NCBI GenBank assembly: GCA_027924585.1
Contig: BSBM01001383.1
Span: forward strand, 1-64,000
Reading direction: 5' to 3'
DNA from: Larix kaempferi
Taxonomy: Eukaryota; Streptophyta; Pinopsida; Pinales; Pinaceae
DNA length: 64,000 nt
The position numbers and the translations under genes are program-made. This document shows, piece by piece, positions 1 through 10,245 of the stretch. Below the pieces are notes generated by a model, which was not told the origin of the DNA, searched no databases, and worked only from the letters and a program-made list of their open reading frames with translations. How positions within the stretch are numbered: the first letter of the stretch is position 1; every line of letters starts with the position of its first letter.

Positions 1-133
1 TAACCCATCAAGTATAAGTTACGACACTTACAATATAAATGACGACACTTCCTTATAGATGAATAATACCATCTCTATAGGAATACAATATACATATATG
101 TGAAATACATTCGAAGTTACATATACATCAACA
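1..133 (-). repeat. Copia LTR fragment, cut by the window edge
   Basis: The sequence matches the right-hand ~130 bp of the two full copia LTRs at 37177-37815 and 62948-63592 with few differences, and ends at the same ATACATCAACA terminus. Its other end lies outside the window, so it may be a solo LTR or one end of a complete element. It is inserted in the RNase H region of the old gypsy relic B: the RNase H reading frame runs cleanly up to this junction and then turns into LTR. Strand is assigned by analogy with the complete copia element, which is on the minus strand. Confidence 0.85.
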
Positions 134-1662
134 GTACAAATCAACTCAGCAAAGACCAAAGACTTCTTGGACTTGGCTTTGACAAATTCCAAGTCAAACT
201 CTTGAAGGATGACGATCCAACGAGAATATTTGCCCCCAAGCACTTGACGTGTGAGGATATAATACATTGGATTAAAATCGGCTATAACAGTGGTCTGACG
301 GAGTAGAATGTAATGACGAAATATCTAGACAGCGAAAACTGTTGCCAGAGCCAGTTTTTCAACATGTTAATAACGAGTTTCGGAGTCGAGAAGACTCTTA
401 CTAAGATAGTATACCACATGTTCTATACCGTTGTGGTCTTCCTGGACTAGCACCATACCGATGGTGGAAGTCGAAGCTACGAGATAAAGGATGTAATCCC
501 GTGTGTAATCGGGGGGTTGGATCACAGGATCTTTAGTTAAGGGTTGCCTTTAGATTGTCAAAGGAACGTTGGGCTTAGTCGTCCTAGATGAAGGGAGTAT
601 TCTTCTTGAGAAGCCTCATATAGCCTTTTGTTATCTCGGAAAGATTACAGATGAAACAGCTTAGAAAGTTTGCATGCCCTTGCAAACTTTGAAGTTCTGG
701 AATGTTTGTGGGGGAAGGCAGGGCTAAGATAGCTTCTACCTTTGCAGGATCTAAGCGTATCCCGCTTTTGGAGATTATGAATCCCAAAAGTTTTCCGGGA
801 TTCTATGCAAAAGACTCACTTATGCGGATTACAAACGTATATTGTAGAGACGACACCTTTCGAAAATGGCACTTAAATGATCAGGATGGTCATCTCGAGT
901 CTGAGAATGAGCGGGAAGATCATTAAGATATGGTTCTACAATATGTTTGATGTCATGAAATGCGTATTGACATCGCCCGTTGGAAAGTTGCCCCGACATT
1001 TTTAAGGCCAAAAGGTAACTTTCGATATGCAAAAATCCCCCAAGGGCAGATAAAGGCTGTTTTATGCTGGTCGGCTGGGAGGATATCGATCTGATTATAG
1101 CCAAAAAATCCTTCCATAAATGAAAAGATGACACTCTTGGCACATTTATCGATGATCTGGTCGATGAACGGAGTTGGCTAGTTGTCCTTTGGACAAGCTT
1201 TGTTTCAAGTCGCGGTAATCGACACAGACTCTAATCGTTCCTGTTTCTTGGCTAGGGGAACGATGTTAGATACCCATTCTGTCAATGGGATAGGATAGAT
1301 AAAACCAACACGCAAAATTTTTTCAACTTCTGCTTTAATAGCAGCTACCTTACGAGGAATGGACGAGTCGAAGTTTCTGCCGAACAGGTCGGGGTGCCAG
1401 GAAGGTTGGAATTTCATGGACCACAATCGAGGGATCTATTCCTGGCATTTCTTCATAACTCCAAGCAAAAACATCGCAGAAGGTTTTGAAGTAGGCATTG
1501 TAGAACTCCATTTCGAGGGGAGTACATGTTTTTGCCAATATGTATGTTTTCCACGATACCAGGCTTCACTGAAATATCTATGGGAGTGGTTGCCATAAGG
1601 TTATCCAAGTTTCCTTTGGAAAATACTTCATCGAGGGAAGTGGGAAACTTGGTTTGAACCAT
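134..1662 (-). pseudogene. pol: Reverse transcriptase-RNase H relic of gypsy element B
   Basis: Read on the minus strand from about 1540 downward, the fragments are a pre-RT segment (FAWSYEEMPGIDPSIVVHEI), RT N-terminal segments (RKVAAIKAEVEKILRVGFIYP, LTEWVSNIVPLAKK), a degenerate palm region near 830-1140, the connection motif LDPAKVEAILALPSP near 740, and an RNase H stretch (YILTRQVLGGKYSRWIVILQ) ending at the LTR junction at 133. The catalytic YxDD box reads YLND, so one catalytic aspartate is gone. Fragments lie in different frames with several stops. This is a dead gene. It is colinear with a gypsy pol; no integrase is present in the window. Confidence 0.85.
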
Positions 1663-1794
1663 CCAAGTGAAGTACTGGGTTGTGTATCGGGCTCAAGTGT
1701 CTGAATGGTGGGGAATGAAGATCGATGATGAAAATCTCCCATGGTGGCTCATCACCGCACATAACCTCCATAATTGATTCGTCAGTGGGAAAAA

Positions 1795-2749
1795 TCAAAT
1801 TGAGAGGATCGATAAGTGGTGGGTATGAATGAGTCTCAGACGAGAGCTGTGCCACGGTGTGATGGGTAGAACAGTCAACCCAATTGGTGGCTGATTGGAT
1901 CGCTTCGTACGCTGTGAGGGTTTTCTATTCAAAGGCATGGAGTTGCCGTAGTCTTCAATCGCAGCGGGACTCGGAATCATCCATGAATCATTGGAAGGGG
2001 TGACATTTGATGAAATCATGTTGACTGGTTGAACATGGGTCCCCAGCTCTAGAAAAACTCCAATAAGGGAAGAATCCTTCATAATACCAACACCAATGTC
2101 TTGGAACTAGTACCGAGGATGATCCAATAACGGGACGTTGTTGGCGGAAGTTCGGATGAGAGTCTGGGATACAGTAATCAAGTTGATCAATGGTGACAAT
2201 TTTCCCTTCATGAGGAAATTGCATAATCCAAAAGACGGTAGATGCTATGGCGGTCATGGCGTAAAACCAGTTCCGACCAAGTAGAAGATTGTAATCTAAT
2301 GGTGCATCACGAATTCAATATGTACGGATACAGTTTTTCCCCCCAGTTCAACACCAATTGAGGGAATGAGTCCATAAGGTTGAAAACCGTGTCCATCAAA
2401 TGCCCTGAGAGTAGTGGGAGAGGTTGTGACTTCGGGTGAGCCTAAGGCTCTCTAGCAATTCAAAGACATGATCGACGTGGAGGCACCTTCATCTAAAACA
2501 GTGCGATGGATGCTATTTCCACGGATTTTTGTATGAACTTGGAAGGCTAACTGGTGAGAAAGCCGAGGTTTGGCGGTGCTCCAAGTTAAACATAATAGAG
2601 TTTGAAGTATCTGGGTCCATTGCCCCCAGTGCTGAAAGTAAGGTTCTACGCTGCATGGGGCAGTGTTGAAGAACTTCGAGAGTCGACATGGGGCAAGGTG
2701 CTTGAGCTAAATCCTCAACAATGTTGTAATTTTGGGGCAGCTCGTGCAT
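1795..2749 (-). pseudogene. Retropepsin-like protease relic of gypsy element B
   Basis: Minus-strand translation shows a catalytic motif VLDEGAS near 2480-2500, a flap region with GGKT near 2340, and a C-terminal segment ending MQFPHEGKIVTIDQL (frame 2257-1988). The same three landmarks occur in T1 (DEGAS, GGKT, HFPHNENIVTIDQL) and T3 (DEGAS, AGKT, QFPHEGRVVKVDQL), so it is clearly homologous. The usual retropepsin D-[ST]-G is D-E-G in all three. Frame changes near 2290 and 2500 break the gene. Confidence 0.8.
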
Positions 2750-2754
2750 TGGGA

Positions 2755-3267
2755 TTAAATGTCGCCTTTTGTATGGTGCCCTTGGGTGGGCGTAGCACTG
2801 TGTCCGTAAGCGGCCTCTCGATATGGAGATGGCCGGTAGGGGGGAGGGATAGAGATCGGATCTTCAACAGGAGATTTGCCTTTGGCTGTCTCTGATTGTT
2901 TGTTTGAACTTGGAGGGTTCTCATATGTCTTTGAACGAGTGGTTATATGAATCTCCTCATTACTCGTCATCAGGATTTCGCAATTTGTGGACGTCTCTCC
3001 GCGAGTTGGGTTGCTCGAGTTGCCCCCCTGTGGGGTTTCTTGGGAAACCATCTGCTGTTGCTGTTGAGGGAAAGGGTCAGTTAACACTGCCGAGCGAGAG
3101 GATCCTTTAACAAATTTGTTGACCTCGTCTTTGTAGGGACAGTCACGTGTGTAGTGATCGTCTTGACAAATTAGGCAGGGAAACTTAGCCTTTCGACGTG
3201 GTTTCTGGTCGTTGTGGGTGGGTTTGTGGCTTGGGGTTCTCCTGCTAGTTCTTCTTGGATTTACCAC
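2755..3267 (-). pseudogene. Nucleocapsid-like zinc-knuckle segment of gypsy element B
   Basis: This 170-codon open stretch begins with a basic region (RRTSRRTPSHKP…KPRRKAKFP), then one zinc knuckle CLICQDDHYTRDC (C-x2-C-x3-H-x4-C, one residue shorter than the canonical CCHC), then a polyglutamine tract and low-complexity linker. It should bind RNA or DNA as the nucleocapsid part of Gag. It sits between the gag core (upstream) and the protease (downstream), the expected gypsy order. It overlaps the gag fragment slightly in a different frame, so at least one frameshift separates them. Confidence 0.8.
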
Positions 3268-4167
3268 GATTGTTTTTCTTCTTTCCTCCAGATGGTTGTG
3301 ACATAGATTGAACTGCGTTCACTTCGGAGGAGATAACAGGAGAAGTAGTAGCTTTTGAAGCAGCCTGAGGTAAAGCGGGGGGAAGCAGAAGCTTGTTGTC
3401 CCGTCGAGTTGGTAGTAGGCTGGGCCTTGATTGAACCGACAATACCATCAATGGGGGGTTCAGTGGTAGGTTTCGTTGGATCAGTGGTAATGCGGGCGGC
3501 ATGGGGAAGAAGTTCGTGTAAAGTATCGGATTGGGTGTATACCAAATCCATGTACTGAGCTGCCGAGATGGCTTGTTCTTCTGTGACCGGCCCGCGCATA
3601 GCGATATCCATGGCTATGGGAGGCAAAAAGGATTTCTTGAACCAATCAGCGAGTAGCTGATCCAGAATGGGTGCCTTGATTAGCCTACGGCGTCGACGCC
3701 ACTCATGGATGTGATCCGAAATGTTTGTAGAAGTGATTTGACGCAGTGAGGTTAACAATTATGTTCTAGTCTCATACCGGATGGGGAGCTGGAAATGGGT
3801 CAGAAACTGCATAGCCCAAGGTGTTGAAATCATGGAAAGAGTGTTGTGGCAACTCGATGTACCATTTTGCTTCCGTGCCGGTAAGAGTGCATTGGAAGAG
3901 CCGTAGTTGAATGGAATCATCCATCAAGGAGTTGGATGAACACCAAAGATGGAAGGTCATTATGTGGTTCTTGGGGTCTTCCTCGGCTTAACATCGAACT
4001 TAGGGAATGTCCGATGGAAGTTTGGATGGAATGGGTGGCCAGTGAGGTTCATGCCATATCGGATCGTTAATGAGCCTCGACAAATCAGGTAAGTCTAATG
4101 TGGCCAAAAAAGGAAGTTGGCGATTAGTCTGCGGGGTATGAGTAATAACCATATGGTGTAGAGAAAC
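3261..4167 (-). pseudogene. gag: Gag core relic of gypsy element B (C-terminal half)
   Basis: The frame that enters from 13446 continues here as PFLATLDLPDLSRLINDPIW…KLPSDIP, then shifts frame near 4000. Next come MTFHLWCSSNSLMDDS…LRLFQ…AKWYIELP (3960-3772) and DHIHEWRRRRRLIKAPILDQ (3758 downward). T3 carries the same gag core (ASLNLPNLAKLTNDPI, FHLWCSSNSVVDDS, AKWYIEQP, NIHEWRRR), which fixes the identity. At least two frameshifts make it non-functional. Confidence 0.85.
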
Positions 4168-4172
4168 CTGGG
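4168..4172. repeat. Left target-site duplication of T1 (CTGGG)
   Basis: The five bases CTGGG immediately precede the TGTTATAG terminus of T1 and are repeated exactly at 13446-13450 after its CAACA terminus. This is the integrase-made duplication and proves the element boundaries. Confidence 0.97.
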
Positions 4173-4431
4173 TGTTATAGCTTGAAATGACACCTCTCCG
4201 TCCGTTGACGACACTTGTTTCCCTTGGTCGCATGACGACACTTCTTGAGATCAAGTTCAGTCACACAACAGGACATTTGTGGATGGAGGAGTCATTTGGG
4301 ACACTAAAAATGGTTGAAATTACCTCATTCTTGACCCATTTGATGTATATGACCCTTAGGAACATTTTTCCAGACCAAACTATCTCCTGGAAAATGAGCA
4401 GAAAAGCCTGTTTTTTGGCCATTTTTCACTA

Positions 4432-4540
4432 TGAGCGCGACTCTACTGTTATAATAGTAGCGTGTGTACGCGACTTTACCCTCATTCAAAGTAGCGCCCA
4501 TTGCCATATGTACGCGACTTTGTCTACTATAGAGTAGAGT
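4432..4540 (+). promoter_or_regulatory. GC-rich short-motif cluster in T1 U3
   Basis: The motifs GAGCGCGAC, TAGTAGCG, TACGCGACTTT (twice), AGTAGCGCCC and CTACTATAGAGTAG crowd into about 110 bp, otherwise surrounded by AT-rich DNA. The cluster sits 100-200 bp upstream of the TATA box. Related clusters are at matching positions in the LTRs of B (18020-18135) and, as a different motif, G (34899-34950). Enhancer or RNA-structure roles are both possible. Confidence 0.5.
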
Positions 4541-4638
4541 ACACACCTGTTTTGGTCAAAATCTCGAAATTCGAGTAAGTTAAGTTGGGTTGGGAAACCT
4601 CTTGAGTGGTTATAACTTCTTTTCCTCTTCCTCATTGA

Positions 4639-4648
4639 TTATATAAGG
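4639..4648 (+). promoter_or_regulatory. TATA box of T1 5' LTR
   Basis: TTATATAAGG is the only good TATA motif in this LTR and lies in the usual U3 position. The same sequence is present in the 3' LTR. Transcription would start about 30 bp downstream (inference), near 4675. Confidence 0.7.
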
Positions 4649-5237
4649 AGGGTAGAGAAGGGTCATGTGAGGGGAATAAGCCTAATTGCAAAGTTATGCT
4701 GGAGGAATGGAGACCCTCATCCCCCTCTCTTGTGCTTCAGTTTTGATAAACCCTAGTACAATTGCTTAGAGGTTGGGATCCTTGGAGAACGGAAGCAGGA
4801 TATCTTGAATCTAGGTTTCGTGAAGTGCCAAGCTTGAAGGAAGGTATAACTTTATGTACTTGCTTTCATTCATTAATAAAGATCAGACGTTCTTCTCTTT
4901 CCAAATATGACCTATTAATGTGTCTTGGATTTGATTACAGTTTGTTTATAATCTGATGTCTCTTTCTATTATGAATATCAGTCTTATATGTGTAGTCAAA
5001 TGTATTTGAGAAAGGTATCAAGTTGTTGTGCAGGTCTGGGCATTGCGACATTGAATAAGCATTGAAGAGCGAGGGAGGCAAAGCTAGGATCAACCTTCTG
5101 AATAAGGTGCCTACATATCTAAACCCTAATCTCTTCATTTATTTGTTATACTTGTAGAATGCTTGTAAGTCTATCTTTATCACCGTAAGTTGGTAGTTTC
5201 TCCCCTGAACTATAGGTGCATTTTCCCCACAACAGAA

Positions 5238-5255
5238 TGGCGACTCCGCTGGGAA
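5238..5255 (+). other. T1 primer-binding site
   Basis: TGGCGACTCCGCTGGGAA lies three bases after the 5' LTR. The same core TGGCGACTCCGCTGG flanks the LTRs of B (minus strand, 17294-17308) and T3 (minus strand, 60629-60644). From memory, Ogre/Tat elements use a PBS of this type, attributed to tRNA-Arg; the tRNA assignment should be checked against a tRNA set. Confidence 0.85.
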
Positions 5256-5451
5256 AGCCTAACTGCTTAGGGGTATCCAAGGTCATTTCTTCAGTCTTGT
5301 TTGATGGTCTTTGTTCATTTTCTTGATTAGGATCAGTTAGTAGGCTCTGTTTGACCCTCCTGGGCTTTTTACAGACCCTTCCCCAACCCTTGCAAACCTT
5401 TGTGGACCCAGTTTGGGGGTTTTAACCCCATTTTTTTAGACTTTTTTTTCT

Positions 5452-5575
5452 TGTACGCTACTGTTTGTACCACACAGTAGCGCCCCATACTGCTATGAGC
5501 GCTAGTTTCCTTCATACACAGTAGCGCCCATACTGCTATGAGCGCTAGTTTCCTTCATACACAGTAGCGCTCAAA
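5452..5575 (+). repeat. AGCGC palindrome repeat in T1 leader
   Basis: There are two and a half copies of a ~49-bp unit with CACAGTAGCGCCC…CTGCTATGAGCGCTAGTTTCC. Each unit contains the self-complementary hexamer AGCGCT or its half AGCGCC. It lies about 220-340 nt after the PBS, inside the transcribed leader. Confidence 0.8.
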
Positions 5576-7299
5576 ATCTGGGTTTGAAATTTTTGAGTTT
5601 TTGGGTTGTGGACCCAAATCTGGGGGCTGTGGCTGCATTTTTGGGGGTCCCTGATGACCTTAGGTCTGTGTTAAATCCCTGTAAGTGGTATCCCATCCTT
5701 GTATTGATCCTACATTCATGATTTGAACCTCTTTTGATCATTTTGGGCTTGTTTGGAAAGTTTTGGGGTTTGTTGACTTAAGTTGGGGGGTTGTGGACCT
5801 GTTTGGTGTTTTGTACCCTAATTTGAGTCTGATTGAACTTGCTTGCCCCATTTCCACTGAATTTGAAACCTCTTGAGTCTTTTTGACCCTGTTTGTATCT
5901 ATTTGAGTGAAATTTCTCTTTTAGGTTGGTTTCTTGTCCTCCCTTATGCTTTTAGTTTTTCTTTTGTAGTGAAAGCTCAAGTGTTTTGGCTGTTGTTCAA
6001 GACCTTGTTTGCATTGTTTACGTGCAGACCTGACTTTACCAAACCATACTTCTTCGTAGGTCATTCGCTTCGTTTGGGTCTAAAAGTAGTTTTTGTACTC
6101 TTTTCCCAATGTTTGGCATGCTTACATCAATAAGAATTTGAAAGTCATATTGGTAGCTTTTACTGTTTCATAAAGAGAACCTGAAAGTTTCTTTGCTTTG
6201 CTTTGATAGTAGGTTAGTTTCAGTTTTTGTTTCTTACCTTTGAAAAGCATAAAGAATTTTGATTTATCTTATAAATAGAGTACCTTGCAAGTGGCTTAAA
6301 AGATTTTAGAGTGCTTTGCATCAAAAAGAACAAGTTTTCTTTTGCATACCTAGTTGCTTGAGTAGCTGCATTCTTAGGTTTTGAGTTTAATTTTTTACAT
6401 TTAGAATTTATTTTTACCTTTTTTGCATTCAAAAGATTAAAAAATTGCATTTGCACATGCATTCTAGATCAGAATTTTAAGACTTGCATTGAAAAGAAAA
6501 AGATTTGTTTGGTGGTAAATATTTCATTTTCAGTACTCTATTTCTATTATAACCACTCTCACACACCCACTACCTTTTTGAGTAATCAAGTAACCTTTAA
6601 AATGAACTCTAATAAAATGAACTAGCAACATTTTCTTTTCTAGGTTACACTACACCAACTAGTCTTGGTTAGGATCTTGGGTTTAAAACACCTTAAACCA
6701 CCCAAGATCACACATTGCGCAAAAATCGTAGTGAGACTATCATTAGGCAAACCCACCTCACTCAAAATTTGCCTGGGAGCATATGCAGTAGGTCAATGTG
6801 AGATTAGTTTGTGGGAATACCCCTCCTACTTTCTGTTCGAGCATACGCCAGGATTGGATTGCGTATTGGGGACTCTTTCGAGTTTCGGGCTTAGCTACCC
6901 TGCCCACGCTTTCTGATTCGACCGGTGACTATTCCCCCAGGAATTTTCGGTGTTGTGGTATCCTTAGTATCAGACTCTAGGTTCATACACAGGTGACAGC
7001 GGAGGGTATATCTGCTGTACCTAGGACAGACGTGGGAGGAAATCCCTTGCAGGTCTTTGGGAGGGCGGTTGGGTGATTCCAGCGCTTGCACCCTTAGTCA
7101 TTGTATTGTGGACCCCAGGTAACTGTCCTTCATCCTTCGTTGATCTGTTCTGGGCCCTCATCATCCCAGACTCTTCTCCGGAAGGCATCTGTTTGCCTGG
7201 TTTGATTTACTTAGGACCTTTTTTTAGTGGTGTGCTCTTTGTGCTACTTTTTTTTTTAGTTTGCCTTAGAGAACTTCTTGTTCATTTGAGCAGGAAACT

Positions 7300-10230
7300 A
7301 TGTCTAGCATTCCGGCGAGTGCCAATCAAGGTACCCCTGTTCCGGGGGATCCTTGTGCTGTTCCATTCATTGGAAACATTGGTGCTCCCTTAATGGCTAC
7401 TCTGAATCTTCCTGGATTCACTATTGGGCTGCCGGTTTGGTTGTTTTCCACTCCGAATGCCTTGCATGCTCCTGACGCTTCTTTTGTGAGCACCTCAAAT
7501 CAAGAGCATCAGAACCCTGTGCCTCCTTTGCCAGTAACATCTTCTCCTCCTCCTTCTACCTCATGTGGCGAAAGTAGCAATACTAGTAACCAGCAGTCTA
7601 AAAGGAATAGACGGGGGAAGAATAGGAAGAAGATGCCAAAACAAGGGGGCAAGCACCCTGCCTCTGCAAATCATGCAGGGGGCACCCACCCAGCCTCTGG
7701 AGGTCATGCTGGGAGAAAACTTTTAGTCACTGAAAATCATACTGAAAGTTTGTCTTCAACCACTGTCAGTCATGTTGAGGACACATCATTGATCACTGCT
7801 AGCCATATTAATGACAAGTCACCAGTTCCTGTGAGTCATACTGGAGACACCAGATCAGCCACTGCAAGTCATGCTGAGGGAGTTGACATTGTCGACAAAC
7901 CCAACAAACAGAAGCTTAAGTTCCCTTGTAAGTTTTGCGAGGGAGACCACCTTACTTACTTGTGCCCTGTACTTCCAGAAGTGCAGAAAGTGTGGTCCTT
8001 AGTTCAAAAGTCTTCTGCTTCTGAGCAACCAGCCTCTGTGAGTCATGCTGGGGGCAAGCTGTCAGCCAATGCTAGTCATGCTGAGAGTACTGACGTTGTA
8101 AAGGAGTCTAAACCTATAGGACGGAAACCAAAGTTCCCTTGTAAACTTTGTAAGGGAGATCACCTTACTCATCGATGCCCTGCCATTCCCGAGGTACGAA
8201 GAGTGTGGTCCATGTCTGAAGGAACCTCTGTTCTTGAGTTGTCTATAGATTCCCTGCAGCCAGATCAACTTTTGGTTGATAAAGTGGTTGAACCAATGCA
8301 ATCTTTGGTCGACCCCACTCTTCCTTCGGAGAGTGAAGTGATTGAATCGATGCAATCTTCGACCGATCCCATCAGTCCTTCAGAGATTGATGCACCTACT
8401 ACTGAAGTCTTCTGCATTACCAGTTTGGATGTTCCTAAAAAAGGGGGCACTTCATCTATGCCATGTGAACCCCTACCAAGCCCTAGGATTGTTTCCTTTG
8501 ATTGGAATAGTCTAGCCGAGCCTCGCCTTCCTTCTTCGACACCTTTCCAGATAAAGGTTAATATCGGGAACCATACGGTTGATCGATGCATTGTTGATGA
8601 AGGTGCTTCTGTTAGTATCTTATCCGCTTATGCTTGGAGAGATTTGGGTTTCCCTAATGTTATTCCAGCTGTTAATTGGCCGTTGACCTTCGATAGAAGA
8701 CCTAGTGAACCGATCGGATTCCTCCGTCAGGCACCTGTTACCTTGGGTGGAAAAACAGTCTTAGTTGATTTTATGGTTTTAAAGGACCCTATGGACTTTG
8801 ATATGATCCTTGGGCGTGATTACGTTTATGCTATGCATGCTGTGGTGTCTACGCTTTTTCGTGTGATGCATTTCCCTCATAACGAAAACATTGTCACCAT
8901 CGACCAGCTTGCATTCGTTGATCCTCCTTATTACCCAACTGTAGACCAGTCTGATCCCTCGTCATTAGGCACTACTATGTCACATGCGCCTCATGTGGCA
9001 TATTGTTCCTTGAGTTCAACTGCTACTGAGAAGAAGTCTCTGAGTTCATGCTTACCTTCTCGGGACTTGGTCCCAGCTTTTGACCAAGTGACACCTCCAT
9101 CTGAATGTTTAGATATGTATTCTATCTGGGATGATATACTTCCTTCCGATGAAGTTTTCCTAGAGTCTATGGTACAGTATTCTATTCACTTGGATGTTGA
9201 TCCAGTCGCAGTCATGTCCAACCCCGGTTTGACCTTAAAGTCTTATCTTCCTACTGTTGAGTCTTTGGACTCTCCTATAGATCCGCAAATCGGTGTTCCT
9301 GCTGAGTTTGATTCTGCTTCTAGAATTTTCAACTCCCGTGATGATGAATTTGTTTCTGCAGATTCCATCATGTCCTTCAACTTTGATCTTCATCCTGAAT
9401 TTGATCTTGTTGATTGTAAGTCCTCGGGCTTGGGTACCATAGAGTCTTCATTCGAAGACTCTGCCTTGTTTATGCCTGCTGTTGATGATAGTGAAGTTGA
9501 AAGTATTTCTACCACAGTGACTTGTATCGGGTCTTCCTTTACATATGTTTTAGATATGATCCCGGTACTAGTGTTTCTTGGAGACAGGATTCTTTGCTGG
9601 ATGTATACTTGCTTACTGGTCCTTTTCGACACCTTGTGCGACCATGTCAGGTATATTCAGAACCTTGCATATAGGTTTAGGCTTCCCCGCTGTTATGTTG
9701 CATTTGAACCTTTTGCCATCCGAATTCGCCATAGGGTCAAACCTGTTGGATATTGGTGTGATAGCCATCTCTTTATGCATTGTGCACCAGTCCGACAGCA
9801 GAACCTACCTAACATGGGTCATCCTAGTCAGCACCCTTATGCCATTCTGGTGCCCATGCTGAGTTTTTCTCATAGGTTCGGGAGCCTTTTTAGATTCACC
9901 ATGACTTTGAGAAGAAGCCTCATATCTTTCTTCCTCATATATTTCTGGCCATCCCTGATAAGGTTCCCATCTTTGTGTTCAAATTGCATATGCATCTATT
10001 ATGATCCCGCTTGCGCTAATGAGCCTGAAGCCGGCTTCCACGCTTTTAGCCCGTTGTATAAGCCTCCATCTCTGATCTCATTTCCGCTAAGCCCTGTATC
10101 ATTTTTCCTTTTCAATTTGACACCTTTTACCTGGAGGAGACACACCCTGAGTGTCCTTATATTGCTCATGTTCCTTGCATTATGCATAGCTTTGTTCCAT
10201 GCGCTTGGAGCTAGTTTCGCATGTCCCTGA
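7300..10230 (+). CDS. T1 zinc-knuckle/protease polyprotein with hydrophobic C-terminal tail, 976 aa
   Basis: This is an uninterrupted ORF of 976 codons. Residues 1-50 include MATLNLPGFTIGLPVW, a motif also found in T3. Residues 100-200 hold a basic cluster (KRNRRGKNRKK) and degenerate 13-14-residue repeats centred on SHAG/SHVE/SHTG. Two zinc knuckles follow, CKFCEGDHLTYLC (210-222) and CKLCKGDHLTHRC (281-293); they arose by duplication, because flanks such as KFPCK and PEV are repeated with a spacing of 71 residues. A retropepsin-like domain has DEGAS at 433-437, GGKT near 484 and LGRD near 504. From about 750 to the end the chain is hydrophobic, with likely membrane segments near 753-780, 872-892, 928-944 and 949-972. 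No capsid-type gag core and no RT are present. Expected role: RNA binding and proteolysis in virus-like particles; the function of the tail is unknown. The ATG at 7300 is the first in frame. Confidence 0.88.
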   Translation: MSSIPASANQGTPVPGDPCAVPFIGNIGAPLMATLNLPGFTIGLPVWLFSTPNALHAPDASFVSTSNQEHQNPVPPLPVTSSPPPSTSCGESSNTSNQQSKRNRRGKNRKKMPKQGGKHPASANHAGGTHPASGGHAGRKLLVTENHTESLSSTTVSHVEDTSLITASHINDKSPVPVSHTGDTRSATASHAEGVDIVDKPNKQKLKFPCKFCEGDHLTYLCPVLPEVQKVWSLVQKSSASEQPASVSHAGGKLSANASHAESTDVVKESKPIGRKPKFPCKLCKGDHLTHRCPAIPEVRRVWSMSEGTSVLELSIDSLQPDQLLVDKVVEPMQSLVDPTLPSESEVIESMQSSTDPISPSEIDAPTTEVFCITSLDVPKKGGTSSMPCEPLPSPRIVSFDWNSLAEPRLPSSTPFQIKVNIGNHTVDRCIVDEGASVSILSAYAWRDLGFPNVIPAVNWPLTFDRRPSEPIGFLRQAPVTLGGKTVLVDFMVLKDPMDFDMILGRDYVYAMHAVVSTLFRVMHFPHNENIVTIDQLAFVDPPYYPTVDQSDPSSLGTTMSHAPHVAYCSLSSTATEKKSLSSCLPSRDLVPAFDQVTPPSECLDMYSIWDDILPSDEVFLESMVQYSIHLDVDPVAVMSNPGLTLKSYLPTVESLDSPIDPQIGVPAEFDSASRIFNSRDDEFVSADSIMSFNFDLHPEFDLVDCKSSGLGTIESSFEDSALFMPAVDDSEVESISTTVTCIGSSFTYVLDMIPVLVFLGDRILCWMYTCLLVLFDTLCDHVRYIQNLAYRFRLPRCYVAFEPFAIRIRHRVKPVGYWCDSHLFMHCAPVRQQNLPNMGHPSQHPYAILVPMLSFSHRFGSLFRFTMTLRRSLISFFLIYFWPSLIRFPSLCSNCICIYYDPACANEPEAGFHAFSPLYKPPSLISFPLSPVSFFLFNLTPFTWRRHTLSVLILLMFLALCIALFHALGASFACP

Positions 10231-10245
10231 CACTCGTCTCCTCCC

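Larger units (their letters stand above)
134..4172 (-). mobile_element. Gypsy relic B, left part (gag C-terminus, zinc knuckle, protease, RT, RNase H)
   Basis: On the minus strand, in order from high to low coordinates, are the gag core, a zinc knuckle, an aspartic protease, reverse transcriptase and RNase H, all broken by frameshifts and stops. The right part of the same element is 13446-18268; element T1 was inserted between them. The reading frame upstream of T1 (…15470 down to 13446) continues in register at 4167, which shows both halves were one ORF. The RT-type pol, the PBS TGGCGACTCCGCTGG at 17294-17308 and the gag type place it near Tat/Ogre-like Ty3/gypsy elements (family inference). 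Integrase and the left LTR would lie beyond the window start. Confidence 0.85.
4173..5234 (+). repeat. T1 5' LTR
   Basis: The LTR starts TGTTATAGCTTG and ends TTCCCCACAACA. It is nearly identical to 12391-13445. It contains a TATA box at 4639-4648, so U3 is roughly 470-500 bp. A cluster of AGCGC/GCGCGAC palindrome-like motifs lies upstream of the TATA box (4432-4540). Confidence 0.97.
5235..7299 (+). other. T1 untranslated leader
   Basis: This is a 2.07-kb stretch between the 5' LTR and the long ORF. Short ORFs are present, but none has a recognisable domain or a homologue in the sister elements. It begins with the PBS and carries a GC-palindrome array at 5452-5575. The remainder is T-rich and low in information. 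Long leaders are typical of Tat/Ogre-like elements. Confidence 0.75.

Noticed and set aside
5116-5128. Telomere-like AAACCCTAA motifs in LTRs and leaders (also near 13330, 58900, 61515)
   Set aside because: Single telo-box occurrences are frequent in plant DNA; no tandem array is present.
5873-6133. 86-aa hydrophobic ORF in the T1 leader
   Set aside because: T-rich DNA gives Leu/Phe-rich ORFs by composition; no counterpart in B or T3.
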